Part shown: piece by piece, positions 1-6,182 of the stretch
How the letters are laid out: each line of letters opens with the position of its first letter
How positions within the stretch are numbered: the first letter of the stretch is position 1
Origin: Methanothrix sp.
Lineage (GTDB): Archaea > Halobacteriota > Methanosarcinia > Methanotrichales > Methanotrichaceae
Assembly: GCA_028679775.1 (NCBI GenBank)
Contig: JAJRAX010000184.1
Coordinates: forward strand, 1-15,063
Reading direction: 5' to 3'
Length of the DNA stretch: 15,063 nucleotides
Program-made: the position numbers and the translations under genes
Notes under the pieces: generated by a model
What the model saw: only the letters and a program-made list of their open reading frames with translations
What the model was told of the DNA's origin: nothing
Databases searched by the model: none

Positions 1-47
1 GAAATCCTTGCCGAATGCTTTTCTAGAGGTGAGTACAACCACGCCAC

Positions 48-1358
48 ATGGACCTGGAAGGATTTGCCAAGAGGGGTCTGGTGCGAGAGGACCCGGAGAT
101 CAAAGATAAACTCATCTCACTGATCAGAGAGGTAAAACAGATACCTGAGGACAAAGCCCTCATTCTCGCGGAGGCGGTGCTGGAAGAGGCCAAGGCAACG
201 CTTCACCCCAGGGGCGATGTCTTTGATCTCGAAAATGTGGGCGTGTCAATGGGCGACTTCGGAGTCGGATCGCGAGGATCGGGCGACTTTTATACCCACA
301 CAAAAATAGCCGAGGTCATTGGCAGGACCAATGCCGTTGTTGACTCGCGTCAATTGGATGATTCGGGCGTGGTCAAAGCCAATGGAAAATACATAACAGT
401 CACAGTAGACGGCATGCACTCCCGGCTGAGCGATTATCCATTTCTCGCAGGCTTTCACGTAACTCGCGCTGCTTTGCGTGATGTCTATGTGATGGGGGCA
501 AAGCCCGTGGCTCTTCTCTCGGATGTTCATCTCGCCGACGATGGGGATGTATCCAAGCTCTTCGACCACATCGCCGGCATCGCCACGGTCTCTGAGCTGA
601 TAGGCGTGCCGCTCATCACCGGCAGCACTCTGCGGATAGGCGGAGATATGGTCATCGGCGACAGGCTTACCGGATGCGTGGGAGCTGTCGGAGTCTCTGA
701 CAGCCTCACGCCCAGAAAGAGCGCCAGGCCCGGAGACGTTATCATGATGAGCGAGGGCGCAGGAGGGGGCACAGTCTGCTCGGCAGCTCTTTACTACGAC
801 CGGCATGAGGTTGTTGAGGAGACGCTGAACATCAAATTCCTGGAGGCAGCTGAGGCTCTGCTCAAAGAGGATCTGACCATTCATGCCATGACGGACGTGA
901 CCAACGGAGGCATACGCGGCGACGCCAAGGAGATCTCCTATACCGCGGGAGTCAAGCTGCTCTTCGAGGAGGAGAAGATGCGCCGGCTGGTCAACCCCCG
1001 GGTCCTGGAGATGCTCGACAGCCTGAAGATCGACTACCTTGGTGTGTCCATTGATGCTCTCCTCATCATCGCTCCGCAGGAAGAAGCTGGGAAGATCGCC
1101 AGGACCATCCGCGGAGCAGGCGTGGCAATTGATGAGATCGGAATCGTGGAGGAAGGGGAGGGCGCAATGCTGCAGATGGACGGGAAGGTCTCGGACTTCT
1201 CCCCTCGATTCAGGGAAGCAGCCTATACCCCCATAAAAAAGGCGATAGGCCAGGACGCCAAGAGGGATGTGGCAGAGATGACTGCCAGAGTGGATCGGGC
1301 TAGTTTGAATGCTGTGGCGAAGAAGAGCAGATTTGTAGAGAAGATACGAAGAAGATAA
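48..1358 (+). CDS. AIR synthase-related protein (PurM/HypE/SelD superfamily, archaeal COG1973-like)
   Basis: This 436-residue protein belongs to the PurM-like ATP-binding superfamily that includes AIR synthase, selenophosphate synthetase and HypE. A helical stretch of about 60 residues comes first. The N-terminal half has SMGDFGVGSRGSGDF, a VDGMHSRLSDYPFLAG stretch and a GSTLRIGGDMVIGDRLTG segment. The C-terminal half begins near DVIMMSEGAGGGT and contains DVTNGGIRGDAKEIS, the usual second glycine-rich motif. The layout resembles a long archaeal HypE-related family found in methanogens, whose substrate is unknown to me. It ends in KIRRR and lacks the C-terminal cysteine that HypE carbamoylates, so HypE activity is unlikely. 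The ATG at 48 is the first start after in-frame stops at 24-26 and 30-32. A purine-rich AGAGGTGAG lies at 25-33, rather far upstream. The gene is alone on its strand before a promoter gap. Family assignment is firm; function is not. Confidence 0.85.
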   Translation: MDLEGFAKRGLVREDPEIKDKLISLIREVKQIPEDKALILAEAVLEEAKATLHPRGDVFDLENVGVSMGDFGVGSRGSGDFYTHTKIAEVIGRTNAVVDSRQLDDSGVVKANGKYITVTVDGMHSRLSDYPFLAGFHVTRAALRDVYVMGAKPVALLSDVHLADDGDVSKLFDHIAGIATVSELIGVPLITGSTLRIGGDMVIGDRLTGCVGAVGVSDSLTPRKSARPGDVIMMSEGAGGGTVCSAALYYDRHEVVEETLNIKFLEAAEALLKEDLTIHAMTDVTNGGIRGDAKEISYTAGVKLLFEEEKMRRLVNPRVLEMLDSLKIDYLGVSIDALLIIAPQEEAGKIARTIRGAGVAIDEIGIVEEGEGAMLQMDGKVSDFSPRFREAAYTPIKKAIGQDAKRDVAEMTARVDRASLNAVAKKSRFVEKIRRR

Positions 1359-1503
1359 TTCAAATTTTTGCAAAGTTATTTATTTTAACTCTTGTTGGTG
1401 TATGTGATAATAATAGTAAAAAATTTTTTTACAGAAATAAACTATTTATACCATAACGTACTTCATTTAATGCAAGGGAGCAAAAATAAGGGAGAGGATA
1501 ACA
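1359..1503 (+). promoter_or_regulatory. AT-rich intergenic region: T-run terminator and TATA promoter for the HTH gene
   Basis: This 145-base gap is very AT-rich compared with its neighbours. A run of seven T at 1424-1430 fits an archaeal oligo-T terminator for the AIR synthase-like gene. A TATA box (TTTATA, 1445-1450) predicts a start of transcription near 1472-1476. A GGAGAGG ribosome site at 1491-1497 lies six bases before the ATG at 1504. Promoter and Shine-Dalgarno site fit each other and together fix the start of the next gene. Confidence 0.65.
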
Positions 1504-1893
1504 ATGAAGGAATCGTTCGTAATGAGATTCGACGAAAAAGATATCGAAGTGGTGGAGACGCTAAAAAGCCTCGGAGTGCCGAGGAAGGTCTCCAACATGA
1601 TCGCCTACCTGGCCAGTGGAACTGAGGCCACATCACGCGAGATCGAGAGGGGATCCGATCTGCGTCAGCCAGAGGTGAGCATAGCATTGAGGACTCTCCG
1701 GAAGAACAACTGGGTAGAGGAGAAGATGAGCAAGAGCGATGGCACCGGTCGTCCCATGAAGGTCTACCGTCTCAAAGCGCCTATCGAGGACATACTTGCT
1801 TATTACGAGCAGGAGAAGCTCAACGAGGCCAACCAGGCCTTGCAGTCGATACAGAAGTTGAAATCTCTTCTGGGAGAAGCTGGATCCAATTAA
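1504..1893 (+). CDS. Archaeal HTH transcriptional regulator (COG4738-like)
   Basis: This 129-residue protein looks like a winged-helix DNA-binding regulator of an archaeal family (COG4738-like) common in methanogens. The N-terminal part (VVETLKSLGVPRKVSNMIAYL) is the first helical segment. ATSREIERGSDLRQPEVSIALRTLRKNNWV at about residues 42-71 is the helix-turn-helix with its recognition helix. The wing follows in KSDGTGRPMKVYRL. A charged C-terminal helix from about residue 92 onward (EDILAYYEQEKLNEANQALQ) is a probable dimerisation coiled coil. The start is fixed by the GGAGAGG site six bases upstream. The gene has its own TATA box and is followed by a seven-T run, so it is probably monocistronic. 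Its target is unknown; TTCGA repeats just downstream could be an operator, but that is speculation. Confidence 0.75.
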   Translation: MKESFVMRFDEKDIEVVETLKSLGVPRKVSNMIAYLASGTEATSREIERGSDLRQPEVSIALRTLRKNNWVEEKMSKSDGTGRPMKVYRLKAPIEDILAYYEQEKLNEANQALQSIQKLKSLLGEAGSN

Positions 1894-2230
1894 GAGATAA
1901 TAACTTCATTCGAAGGGATATTTCGACATATTCGATCTATAATCTTTTTTTAGGCTTCGAAGCTCTTATTAATCAATTCCAATTGCATGCAGAGCATTGG
2001 CCAGGTAGAACTGGCATGATCGAATACCTGGTGAAATGAATCTTCACGATGAGGATATATAGAAGAAGAACCTAATATAAATCTAAGGCGAACCAGGAAT
2101 TAATGAGGATCATAGGCCTATGTGGTAGATGATTCATGAACAAAGGGACTTACGGCACTATCGGCGTTAAGTCGTTTTGAAGACAGGCAACAATTGGGCA
2201 TTTGCGGGCCTATATCCAGGTAGTGATACA
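1894..2230 (+). promoter_or_regulatory. Intergenic region before tfe: terminator, TTCGA repeats, alternative hairpins, TATA-like sites
   Basis: This is a 337-base stretch without a convincing gene. A seven-T run at 1945-1951 probably ends the upstream HTH transcript. TTCGA occurs four times (1909, 1922, 1931, 1956), the last inside the perfect 10-base palindrome GCTTCGAAGC at 1954-1963. CCAGGTA at 2001-2007 can pair with TACCTGG at 2025-2031, and GCCAG at 2000-2004 can pair with CTGGC at 2011-2015; the two pairings exclude each other. TATA-like sequences stand at 2054-2061 and 2073-2080, and either could drive tfe with a leader of roughly 130-150 bases. Which one is used cannot be told from sequence. 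Confidence 0.5.
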
Positions 2231-2728
2231 TTGACGATCATTGAAGAATCCATTCACAAAGCATATATTAACAAGCTGGTTGGGGAAGACGGTTTACGGA
2301 TTGTGGAATGCATACCCGGTGAAGAGATCACCGACGAGAAGCTGGCGGAGCTGACTGGCATCAGCCTCAACACTGTAAGACGGACTCTTTACCTGCTTTA
2401 TGAACATAGGCTGGCCATATATCGGCGAAAGCGGGACCCCGATTCGGGCTGGCTCACATATCTATGGCAGCTTTGTCCCGATAACTTTGAAAAGGCTCTT
2501 GAATCAGAGGCCAAGAGGCTGTTGCGCAAATTGGACGAACGGCTGGCCTACGAGAAAGATAACATCTTTTATGCCTGTACTGAAGGTTGCGCCAGGTTCA
2601 TCTTCGACGATGCGAGCGAGGCCAACTTTGTCTGTCCCTTCTGTCAGGGTAGCCTGGAGTACATGGAAAACGTCAAAGTGGTGGAGACCATAGAGAAACA
2701 GATGGCGGAATTAAAGGCCTGCTTATAG
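2231..2728 (+). CDS. tfe: Transcription factor E (TFE, archaeal TFIIE-alpha)
   Basis: TFE stabilises the open complex made by TBP, TFB and archaeal RNA polymerase during transcription initiation. From the TTG at 2231 the protein is 165 residues. An N-terminal winged helix (residues about 1-75) includes KLVGEDGLRIVE, EEITDEKLAELTGISLNTVRRTLYLLYEHRLA and the wing SGWLTYLW. A charged linker follows. A C-terminal zinc ribbon carries C116, C120, C135 and C138 (CTEGC and CPFC). This is the full family architecture. The frame is also open from a TTG at 2177 (183 residues), but the extra 18 residues are unlike the family, whose members start about 20 residues before the VGE motif. AGGTAGTGAT just upstream of 2231 is a plausible ribosome site. 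The stop abuts the stop of the convergent minus-strand gene, giving a six-base overlap. Identity is very secure; the start is moderately so. Confidence 0.93.
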   Translation: MTIIEESIHKAYINKLVGEDGLRIVECIPGEEITDEKLAELTGISLNTVRRTLYLLYEHRLAIYRRKRDPDSGWLTYLWQLCPDNFEKALESEAKRLLRKLDERLAYEKDNIFYACTEGCARFIFDDASEANFVCPFCQGSLEYMENVKVVETIEKQMAELKACL

Positions 2729-3124
2729 GTTCTCAAGGTTATTGCCAAGGACTGCTGTCCACCACCATCGAGCCATATCCATCAGGTCGCGGCTGAACAT
2801 CCCGGAGAGATGGTATTCTCCGCCTTTGTTTGTGATCAGGCCAGCTCCAAGGAGCTTGTTTCTCATGGCGTAAAAGGCAGAACGGCTGACGTTCAGATCT
2901 GTCAGCATCTGCTTCCACTCCTCGGTCTTTAGCGGCTGACCGTTCTTCTGCCGCTCTTCTACAAGAGACAGAAATCGCCCCCCGCGCTCTGCCGTCGTCT
3001 CCTCCTGGAAGAGGCGAAGCATAAGCTCATGATACGGATCTCGCGATCGACTTATGGCGTGTTCCGATTTGGAGCGCACCTTGATGGTTGTAGAGGTCCG
3101 GGGGGCAGACTTTACATTAGTCAT
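2723..3124 (-). CDS. Small winged-helix DNA-binding protein, function unknown
   Basis: I do not recognise the exact family. The 133-residue protein has a basic, serine- and arginine-rich N-terminal tail (about residues 1-30). A predicted winged helix covers about residues 45-110: FLSLVEERQKNG, TEEWKQMLTDLNVSRSAFYAMRNKLLGAGLI as helix-turn-helix, and TNKGGEYHL as wing. An unusual WWW run sits near the C-terminus. The ATG at 3124 is preceded five bases upstream by GGTGAT (complement of 3130-3135), a good ribosome site, which supports a real gene. Its stop overlaps the tfe stop by six bases on the other strand. The left end of the TnpB element lies immediately upstream of the ribosome site, so the gene may have lost its original promoter. 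It probably once followed the DUF2551 gene in one operon. Confidence 0.62.
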   Translation of the reverse strand: MTNVKSAPRTSTTIKVRSKSEHAISRSRDPYHELMLRLFQEETTAERGGRFLSLVEERQKNGQPLKTEEWKQMLTDLNVSRSAFYAMRNKLLGAGLITNKGGEYHLSGMFSRDLMDMARWWWTAVLGNNLENL

Positions 3125-3135
3125 AGCAAATCACC

Positions 3136-4397
3136 AAGGAGACCCGCCTCCTTTAGGGGACAGGAGGAATTGGGTACGCTTCCCAAAACATTCATACATG
3201 ATAGTATCGTACTACCACCTTGAATATGGCTGAACTGGTCTTGACCACAGGTTGCAAGATGGCACCGACTCCAGACCAGGTATCCGAGATAGAGGATACT
3301 CTGAAGGCATTTGCCGATGCTTGCAATTGGATCAATCAAACTGTTCCTGCTATCGTTCGAAATAGCGTTGAACTGCACCACATTGTTTACAGGGATGTCA
3401 GGGCTAAGTTCGGTCTGTCTGCTAACCTCGCCGTCAGAGCTATCAATCGGGTTGCTGGCAATCGTAAGACTGCCAGCCAGACCGGTTCTCCGGTCAAGAA
3501 CTTCGAGCCCACCAGCGTTGACTATGACGCTCGGATCTTTACCTTCCGGGAGAGGGATGAATCTGTCAGCCTTACCCTCCTCCGATCCAGGCAGAGAGTC
3601 AAGCTTGTTCTCGGAGACCACCAGAAAGACAGGCTCAGAGGCGTCAAACCTACAAGTGCTACGCTCTGCAAAAAAGGATCTGAGTATTACATCAATATCC
3701 AGACCAAGAGCGAAGCTCCTGCGGAGATCCTGACCGACAAGGTTCTTGGAGTGGATCTTGGTATTACAGATATCGCTGTAACTTCCGAAGGTCAGATGTT
3801 CGGCGGCAAGACTATCAAGAAAATCAAGAAACATTATCAGTCCATGCGTACTGTTCTCCAGCAAAAAGCTTCCAAAGGTACAAGGAGTTCTAGGCGACGA
3901 TGCCGGGAACTCCAGCAACGACTTTCTGGAAAGGAGAGCCGCTATCAGAGACAGATTAACCATGAAATCAGTAAAGCAATTGTAGCAAGGGCGAAGGAGA
4001 TACCTGCAAAGATAGCTCTGGAAGACCTTTCTGGTATCCGAGATGATATCAACCAGAAAGCCGGGAAGACTCAAAGACGAAGAGTCAATGGGTGGGCTTT
4101 CTATCAGCTCAGAGAATTCTTGACATACAAGGCTCAACAAGCTGGTATCCCCCTGGTCCTGGTTGATCCGGCCTATACATCCAAAACCTGCCATAGATGT
4201 GGTCAACTCGGTATCCGAAACGGGAAACATTTCAAATGTCCTTCCTGCAACTGGTCCGGTGATGCTGATTTCAATGGTGCCAAGAACATTGCATTTCTTG
4301 GGTTGCATGTAGACCAACCTGAAGGCTCGGAAAGACCATCCCTCAAGGTGGTCAATCCAGGGCTATCGAAAGCCCTCTCCCTTTAGGGGGAGGGTAG
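3136..4397 (+). mobile_element. TnpB-only IS200/IS605-family (IS1341-type) insertion element
   Basis: The element carries tnpB alone; no TnpA transposase is seen nearby, so it would need a helper in trans. The left end has a CCTCCT/AGGAGG hairpin (3147-3152 with 3162-3167) and a TTGGG/CCCAA hairpin (3170-3174 with 3182-3186). The right end closes with a nine-pair hairpin, CCCTCTCCC / GGGGGAGGG around a TTTA loop (4373-4394). Both ends contain a CTCC(C)TTTAGGGG core. Subterminal hairpins instead of terminal inverted repeats, and absence of a target duplication, are normal for this family. The exact tips are not defined by the sequence alone; allow about 15 bases each side. The element lies between two minus-strand regulatory genes. 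Confidence 0.75.
3226..4386 (+). CDS. tnpB: RNA-guided endonuclease TnpB (IS1341-type)
   Basis: TnpB is an RNA-guided DNA nuclease, the ancestor of Cas12; it cuts the empty donor site and so favours retention of the element. The protein is 386 residues from ATG 3226 (388 from TTG 3220), a full family length. The RuvC-like catalytic residues are present: D in GVDLGITD (about residue 177), E in ALEDLSGIR (about 266) and D in DADFNGAKNI (about 346-348). The zinc ribbon has four cysteines in CHRC and CPSC (about 322-341). A lysine- and arginine-rich segment (KIKKHYQSMR to RRRCRELQQRL) between the first two motifs fits nucleic acid binding. No frameshift or stop is seen, so the nuclease appears intact. 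No clear Shine-Dalgarno site precedes either start, and a TAGTA-TCG-TACTA palindrome lies at 3202-3214. The stop codon falls inside the right-end hairpin, as expected when the omega-RNA overlaps the gene end. Confidence 0.95.
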   Translation: MAELVLTTGCKMAPTPDQVSEIEDTLKAFADACNWINQTVPAIVRNSVELHHIVYRDVRAKFGLSANLAVRAINRVAGNRKTASQTGSPVKNFEPTSVDYDARIFTFRERDESVSLTLLRSRQRVKLVLGDHQKDRLRGVKPTSATLCKKGSEYYINIQTKSEAPAEILTDKVLGVDLGITDIAVTSEGQMFGGKTIKKIKKHYQSMRTVLQQKASKGTRSSRRRCRELQQRLSGKESRYQRQINHEISKAIVARAKEIPAKIALEDLSGIRDDINQKAGKTQRRRVNGWAFYQLREFLTYKAQQAGIPLVLVDPAYTSKTCHRCGQLGIRNGKHFKCPSCNWSGDADFNGAKNIAFLGLHVDQPEGSERPSLKVVNPGLSKALSL

Positions 4398-4412
4398 TTT
4401 ACAAGTTAGTCA
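4250..4412 (+). ncRNA. Candidate omega-RNA (reRNA) at the tnpB 3' end, with guide in the flank
   Basis: In IS200/IS605 elements the guide RNA of TnpB comes from the 3' end of tnpB through the right end, and its guide is the first 16-20 bases of flanking DNA. Here two hairpins mark the end: AGGGCT/AGCCCT (4359-4364 with 4371-4376) and the nine-pair right-end stem (4373-4381 with 4386-4394). They share CCCT at 4373-4376, so they cannot both form fully. The guide would begin near 4395-4398 and match the 3' end of the DUF2551 gene. The 5' boundary given is only an estimate from the usual length of these RNAs. Confidence 0.5.
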
Positions 4413-4704
4413 GCACTGCTCTGGCCAAATCAGCATACTCATCCCTTAAAACATAGCTTTTTGGCGCACGATATGACTTTTTGTTGACGTGCAATATCCC
4501 CAGACGCGAACAGATATAGCCGACCATAGAAGCTATCGCCTTCCTGGAGACCTCCAGTCGTCTGCTCACGCTTTCGTGAAGCGAGGCCACTGTGAACTCA
4601 CGAGCCTCGACCATCGACTCCAGCACCACTCGCCTCAGACCATCTGTGTCCAGATTGAGGAAACTAACCATCCGGCCAAATATCTCCGACCGCTGTGTCC
4701 CCAT
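4399..4704 (-). CDS. DUF2551 family protein (small archaeal HTH-like regulator)
   Basis: The protein is 101 residues from the ATG at 4704. It matches my memory of DUF2551, a short methanogen family with a winged-helix look: FGRMVSFLNLDTDGLRRVVLESM, REFTVASLHESVSRRLEVSRKAIASMVGYICSRLGIL as the helix-turn-helix core, and a C-terminal RAPKSYVLRDEYADLARAVL. The function is unknown; DNA binding is inferred from the fold. The frame is open to a GTG at 4728, but the ATG at 4704 has a strong GGAGG site six bases upstream (complement of 4711-4715), so I chose it. A TATA box lies on the same strand at about 4752-4768. The stop is only a few bases from the tnpB element's right end, and the element may even supply the last codons. 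It was probably the first gene of an operon with the winged-helix gene at 2723-3124. Confidence 0.82.
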   Translation of the reverse strand: MGTQRSEIFGRMVSFLNLDTDGLRRVVLESMVEAREFTVASLHESVSRRLEVSRKAIASMVGYICSRLGILHVNKKSYRAPKSYVLRDEYADLARAVLTNL

Positions 4705-4751
4705 CGCACCCCTCCAGATTACTCCCACACATTTACCAATACTTTAGTAAT

Positions 4752-4768
4752 AAGTATAATATATACTT
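4752..4768 (-). promoter_or_regulatory. TATA box inside a perfect 17-base palindrome, DUF2551 promoter
   Basis: AAGTATA and TATACTT form a perfect inverted repeat around a central ATA. Read on the minus strand it contains TATATTATA. The predicted transcription start near 4735 gives a leader of about 30 bases that includes the GGAGG site of the DUF2551 gene. A symmetric TATA element could also be an operator where a dimeric repressor blocks TBP, and it could in principle work in both directions. Confidence 0.55.
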
Positions 4769-4880
4769 TGCCTTATGAGTCAATACATGCATCGGGCTTC
4801 ATCCGAAACCCCAATTATGTCGTTATGAGTTTGAGCTGATGATATAGAGATTTTGGTCAGAGGATAAATTAGAGGATAAT

Positions 4881-5639
4881 ATGGACGATACTATGGATGA
4901 AAAAAGCCTGGAAGAGGAAATGATTCGGGCGGATGCCCATTATTGGGAAGGTGACTACGAAAGGGCAATCAGCATCTGGGAGATGGCTCAGAAATATGTA
5001 TCAGACAACGAATCCTGCCGATTCGTCCTTTTGTATAAAAAAGGTACAGCTCTGCGAAAGCTTGGCAGATATGACGAGGCGGCAGACGTCCTGGAGGAGG
5101 CCCTCCGAATTGATCCCAAGAATGTCGATGCTTGGAGAGGTCATGCTCTCGCCTGCAGCCAACTGGACAGGACGGCTGAAGCTATCGCGTCCTCAGAAAA
5201 GGCCCTGGCGATCGATCCCCTCAATTCCAGAACCTGGATTGTGAGGGGCTTTTCACTGCACTGCATGGGGCAGTATGAAAGGGCAGTGGAGAGCTACGCT
5301 CGGGCTATCGAGCTGAATCCCTCTGGAGCTGACAGCAGGAGGGCCTGGAACAATCGTGGGGCTGCCCTGGACAACCTGCATCGCCATGAGGAGGCCATCG
5401 AGTGCTATGATGAAGCGATCATGATAGATCCCTTCGACATCTACGCCTGGAACAACAAAGGGGTGGCTTTGGGTATTCTGTCAAGGCATGAGGAGGCAGT
5501 TCGCTGCTTTTTGAAGGCCGTTGAGATAGAGCCGGACTATGTCACAGCCTGGAAGAACCTGAGCTTGGCCTACAAGGCACTGCACAAGATTCATGAGGCT
5601 GAAGAAGCATTATCCATAGCAAGAAAGCTGATGCTTTAG
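4881..5639 (+). CDS. Tetratricopeptide (TPR) repeat protein
   Basis: This 252-residue, apparently soluble protein is built almost wholly of TPR repeats, which form a helical scaffold for protein-protein contacts. About six repeats can be read, with the usual spacing of W/Y, LG, A, A and P: DAHYWEGDYERAISIWEMA, KKGTALRKLGRYDEAADVLEEALRIDP, RGHALACSQLDRTAEAIASSEKALAIDP, RGFSLHCMGQYERAVESYARAIELNP, NRGAALDNLHRHEEAIECYDEAIMIDP, and NKGVALGILSRHEEAVRCFLKAVEIEP, followed by a shorter capping repeat. No signal peptide or membrane segment is present. The ATG at 4881 has an AGAGG site five bases upstream (4871-4875); the nine-base word AGAGGATAA occurs there twice, twelve bases apart. Methanosarcinales carry many such proteins, and the partner cannot be told. 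The gene converges on the THEP1 operon. Confidence 0.93.
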   Translation: MDDTMDEKSLEEEMIRADAHYWEGDYERAISIWEMAQKYVSDNESCRFVLLYKKGTALRKLGRYDEAADVLEEALRIDPKNVDAWRGHALACSQLDRTAEAIASSEKALAIDPLNSRTWIVRGFSLHCMGQYERAVESYARAIELNPSGADSRRAWNNRGAALDNLHRHEEAIECYDEAIMIDPFDIYAWNNKGVALGILSRHEEAVRCFLKAVEIEPDYVTAWKNLSLAYKALHKIHEAEEALSIARKLML

Positions 5640-5666
5640 CTGACTGTCTCTGGATTGGATTGAATA

Positions 5667-6182
5667 CTAAATGCCTGAAAAGAGTGCTCTGGAGATCTCC
5701 TGCGCGATTGTATCGCGGTTCTCTCGGGTTACGGTTATCACCTTAAATGTGCTCCTGATCTTCTTGGCCAGGCGATGATTGGACCATTCATGCAGGACCA
5801 CAAGCATGGGGCGATCCGAGGAGATAGCATTCTCCACGGCGCTGACGAATCTGCGACTCGACAACTCCATAGGTCCAACCTCATCCACTACAATCAGGTC
5901 GCATTTTAGTGCGGATTCGATTGCCTGCGCCCCTATGTTGTCCAGGTCTTCGGGATGAACTCGATATTTTCCGAGCTGCGGCCCGCTGCCCGTTTCATCT
6001 GCGAGAATGCCCACAGCACCCGTCGAGAGGTCAAGCAGCTCAAAGCCAATGCGCCGGTCCTTGTAATGCCGGTCTCGCGCCAGCACTCCACCCACAGACC
6101 TTTTCGAGGCCTGAACAATTTTCGCTACCAGTGTGGATTTGCCGATGCCTGGAGACCCGGTTACTGCTATCCTATGTGCCAT
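5667..6182 (-). CDS. THEP1-family nucleoside-triphosphatase (P-loop NTPase)
   Basis: This 171-residue P-loop NTPase matches the THEP1 family, which hydrolyses NTPs broadly and may also act as a nucleotide kinase; its physiological role is not settled. Walker A is GSPGIGKST at residues 9-17 and Walker B is LIVVDEVGPMEL at 96-107, with the acidic pair D100/E101. The family features GGVLARD and the late VVLHEWSNH are present. Length is typical. A GAGGGAG site (complement of 6186-6192) precedes the ATG at 6182. The start overlaps the end of the Toprim gene by 11 bases, so the two are almost certainly translated from one transcript. The order DUF167 - Toprim - THEP1 suggests a nucleotide- or RNA-related task, but that is inference. 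Confidence 0.9.
   Translation of the reverse strand: MAHRIAVTGSPGIGKSTLVAKIVQASKRSVGGVLARDRHYKDRRIGFELLDLSTGAVGILADETGSGPQLGKYRVHPEDLDNIGAQAIESALKCDLIVVDEVGPMELSSRRFVSAVENAISSDRPMLVVLHEWSNHRLAKKIRSTFKVITVTRENRDTIAQEISRALFSGI

Noticed and set aside
1..47. End of an upstream gene
   Set aside because: All three frames can be read for a few residues, and none has enough length or a recognisable motif to be called.
246..1373. 375-residue open frame on the minus strand
   Set aside because: It lies wholly opposite the AIR synthase-like gene, has no recognisable family features and no ribosome site; it reflects codon bias of the real gene.
1392..1625. 77-residue plus-strand frame across the HTH promoter
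   Set aside because: It starts in the AT-rich promoter and overlaps the HTH gene out of frame, with no ribosome site.
2177..2230. 18-residue N-terminal extension of TFE from a TTG
   Set aside because: The added residues do not resemble TFE proteins, whose winged helix starts close to the N-terminus; kept only as an alternative.
3121..4317. 398-residue open frame on the minus strand opposite tnpB
   Set aside because: The tnpB frame has all family motifs; the antisense frame has none and its residue mix is atypical. The length is a mirror of tnpB codon use.
4775..4828. 17-residue open frame between the DUF2551 and TPR genes
   Set aside because: It has no ribosome site and no other support, and is of a length expected by chance.
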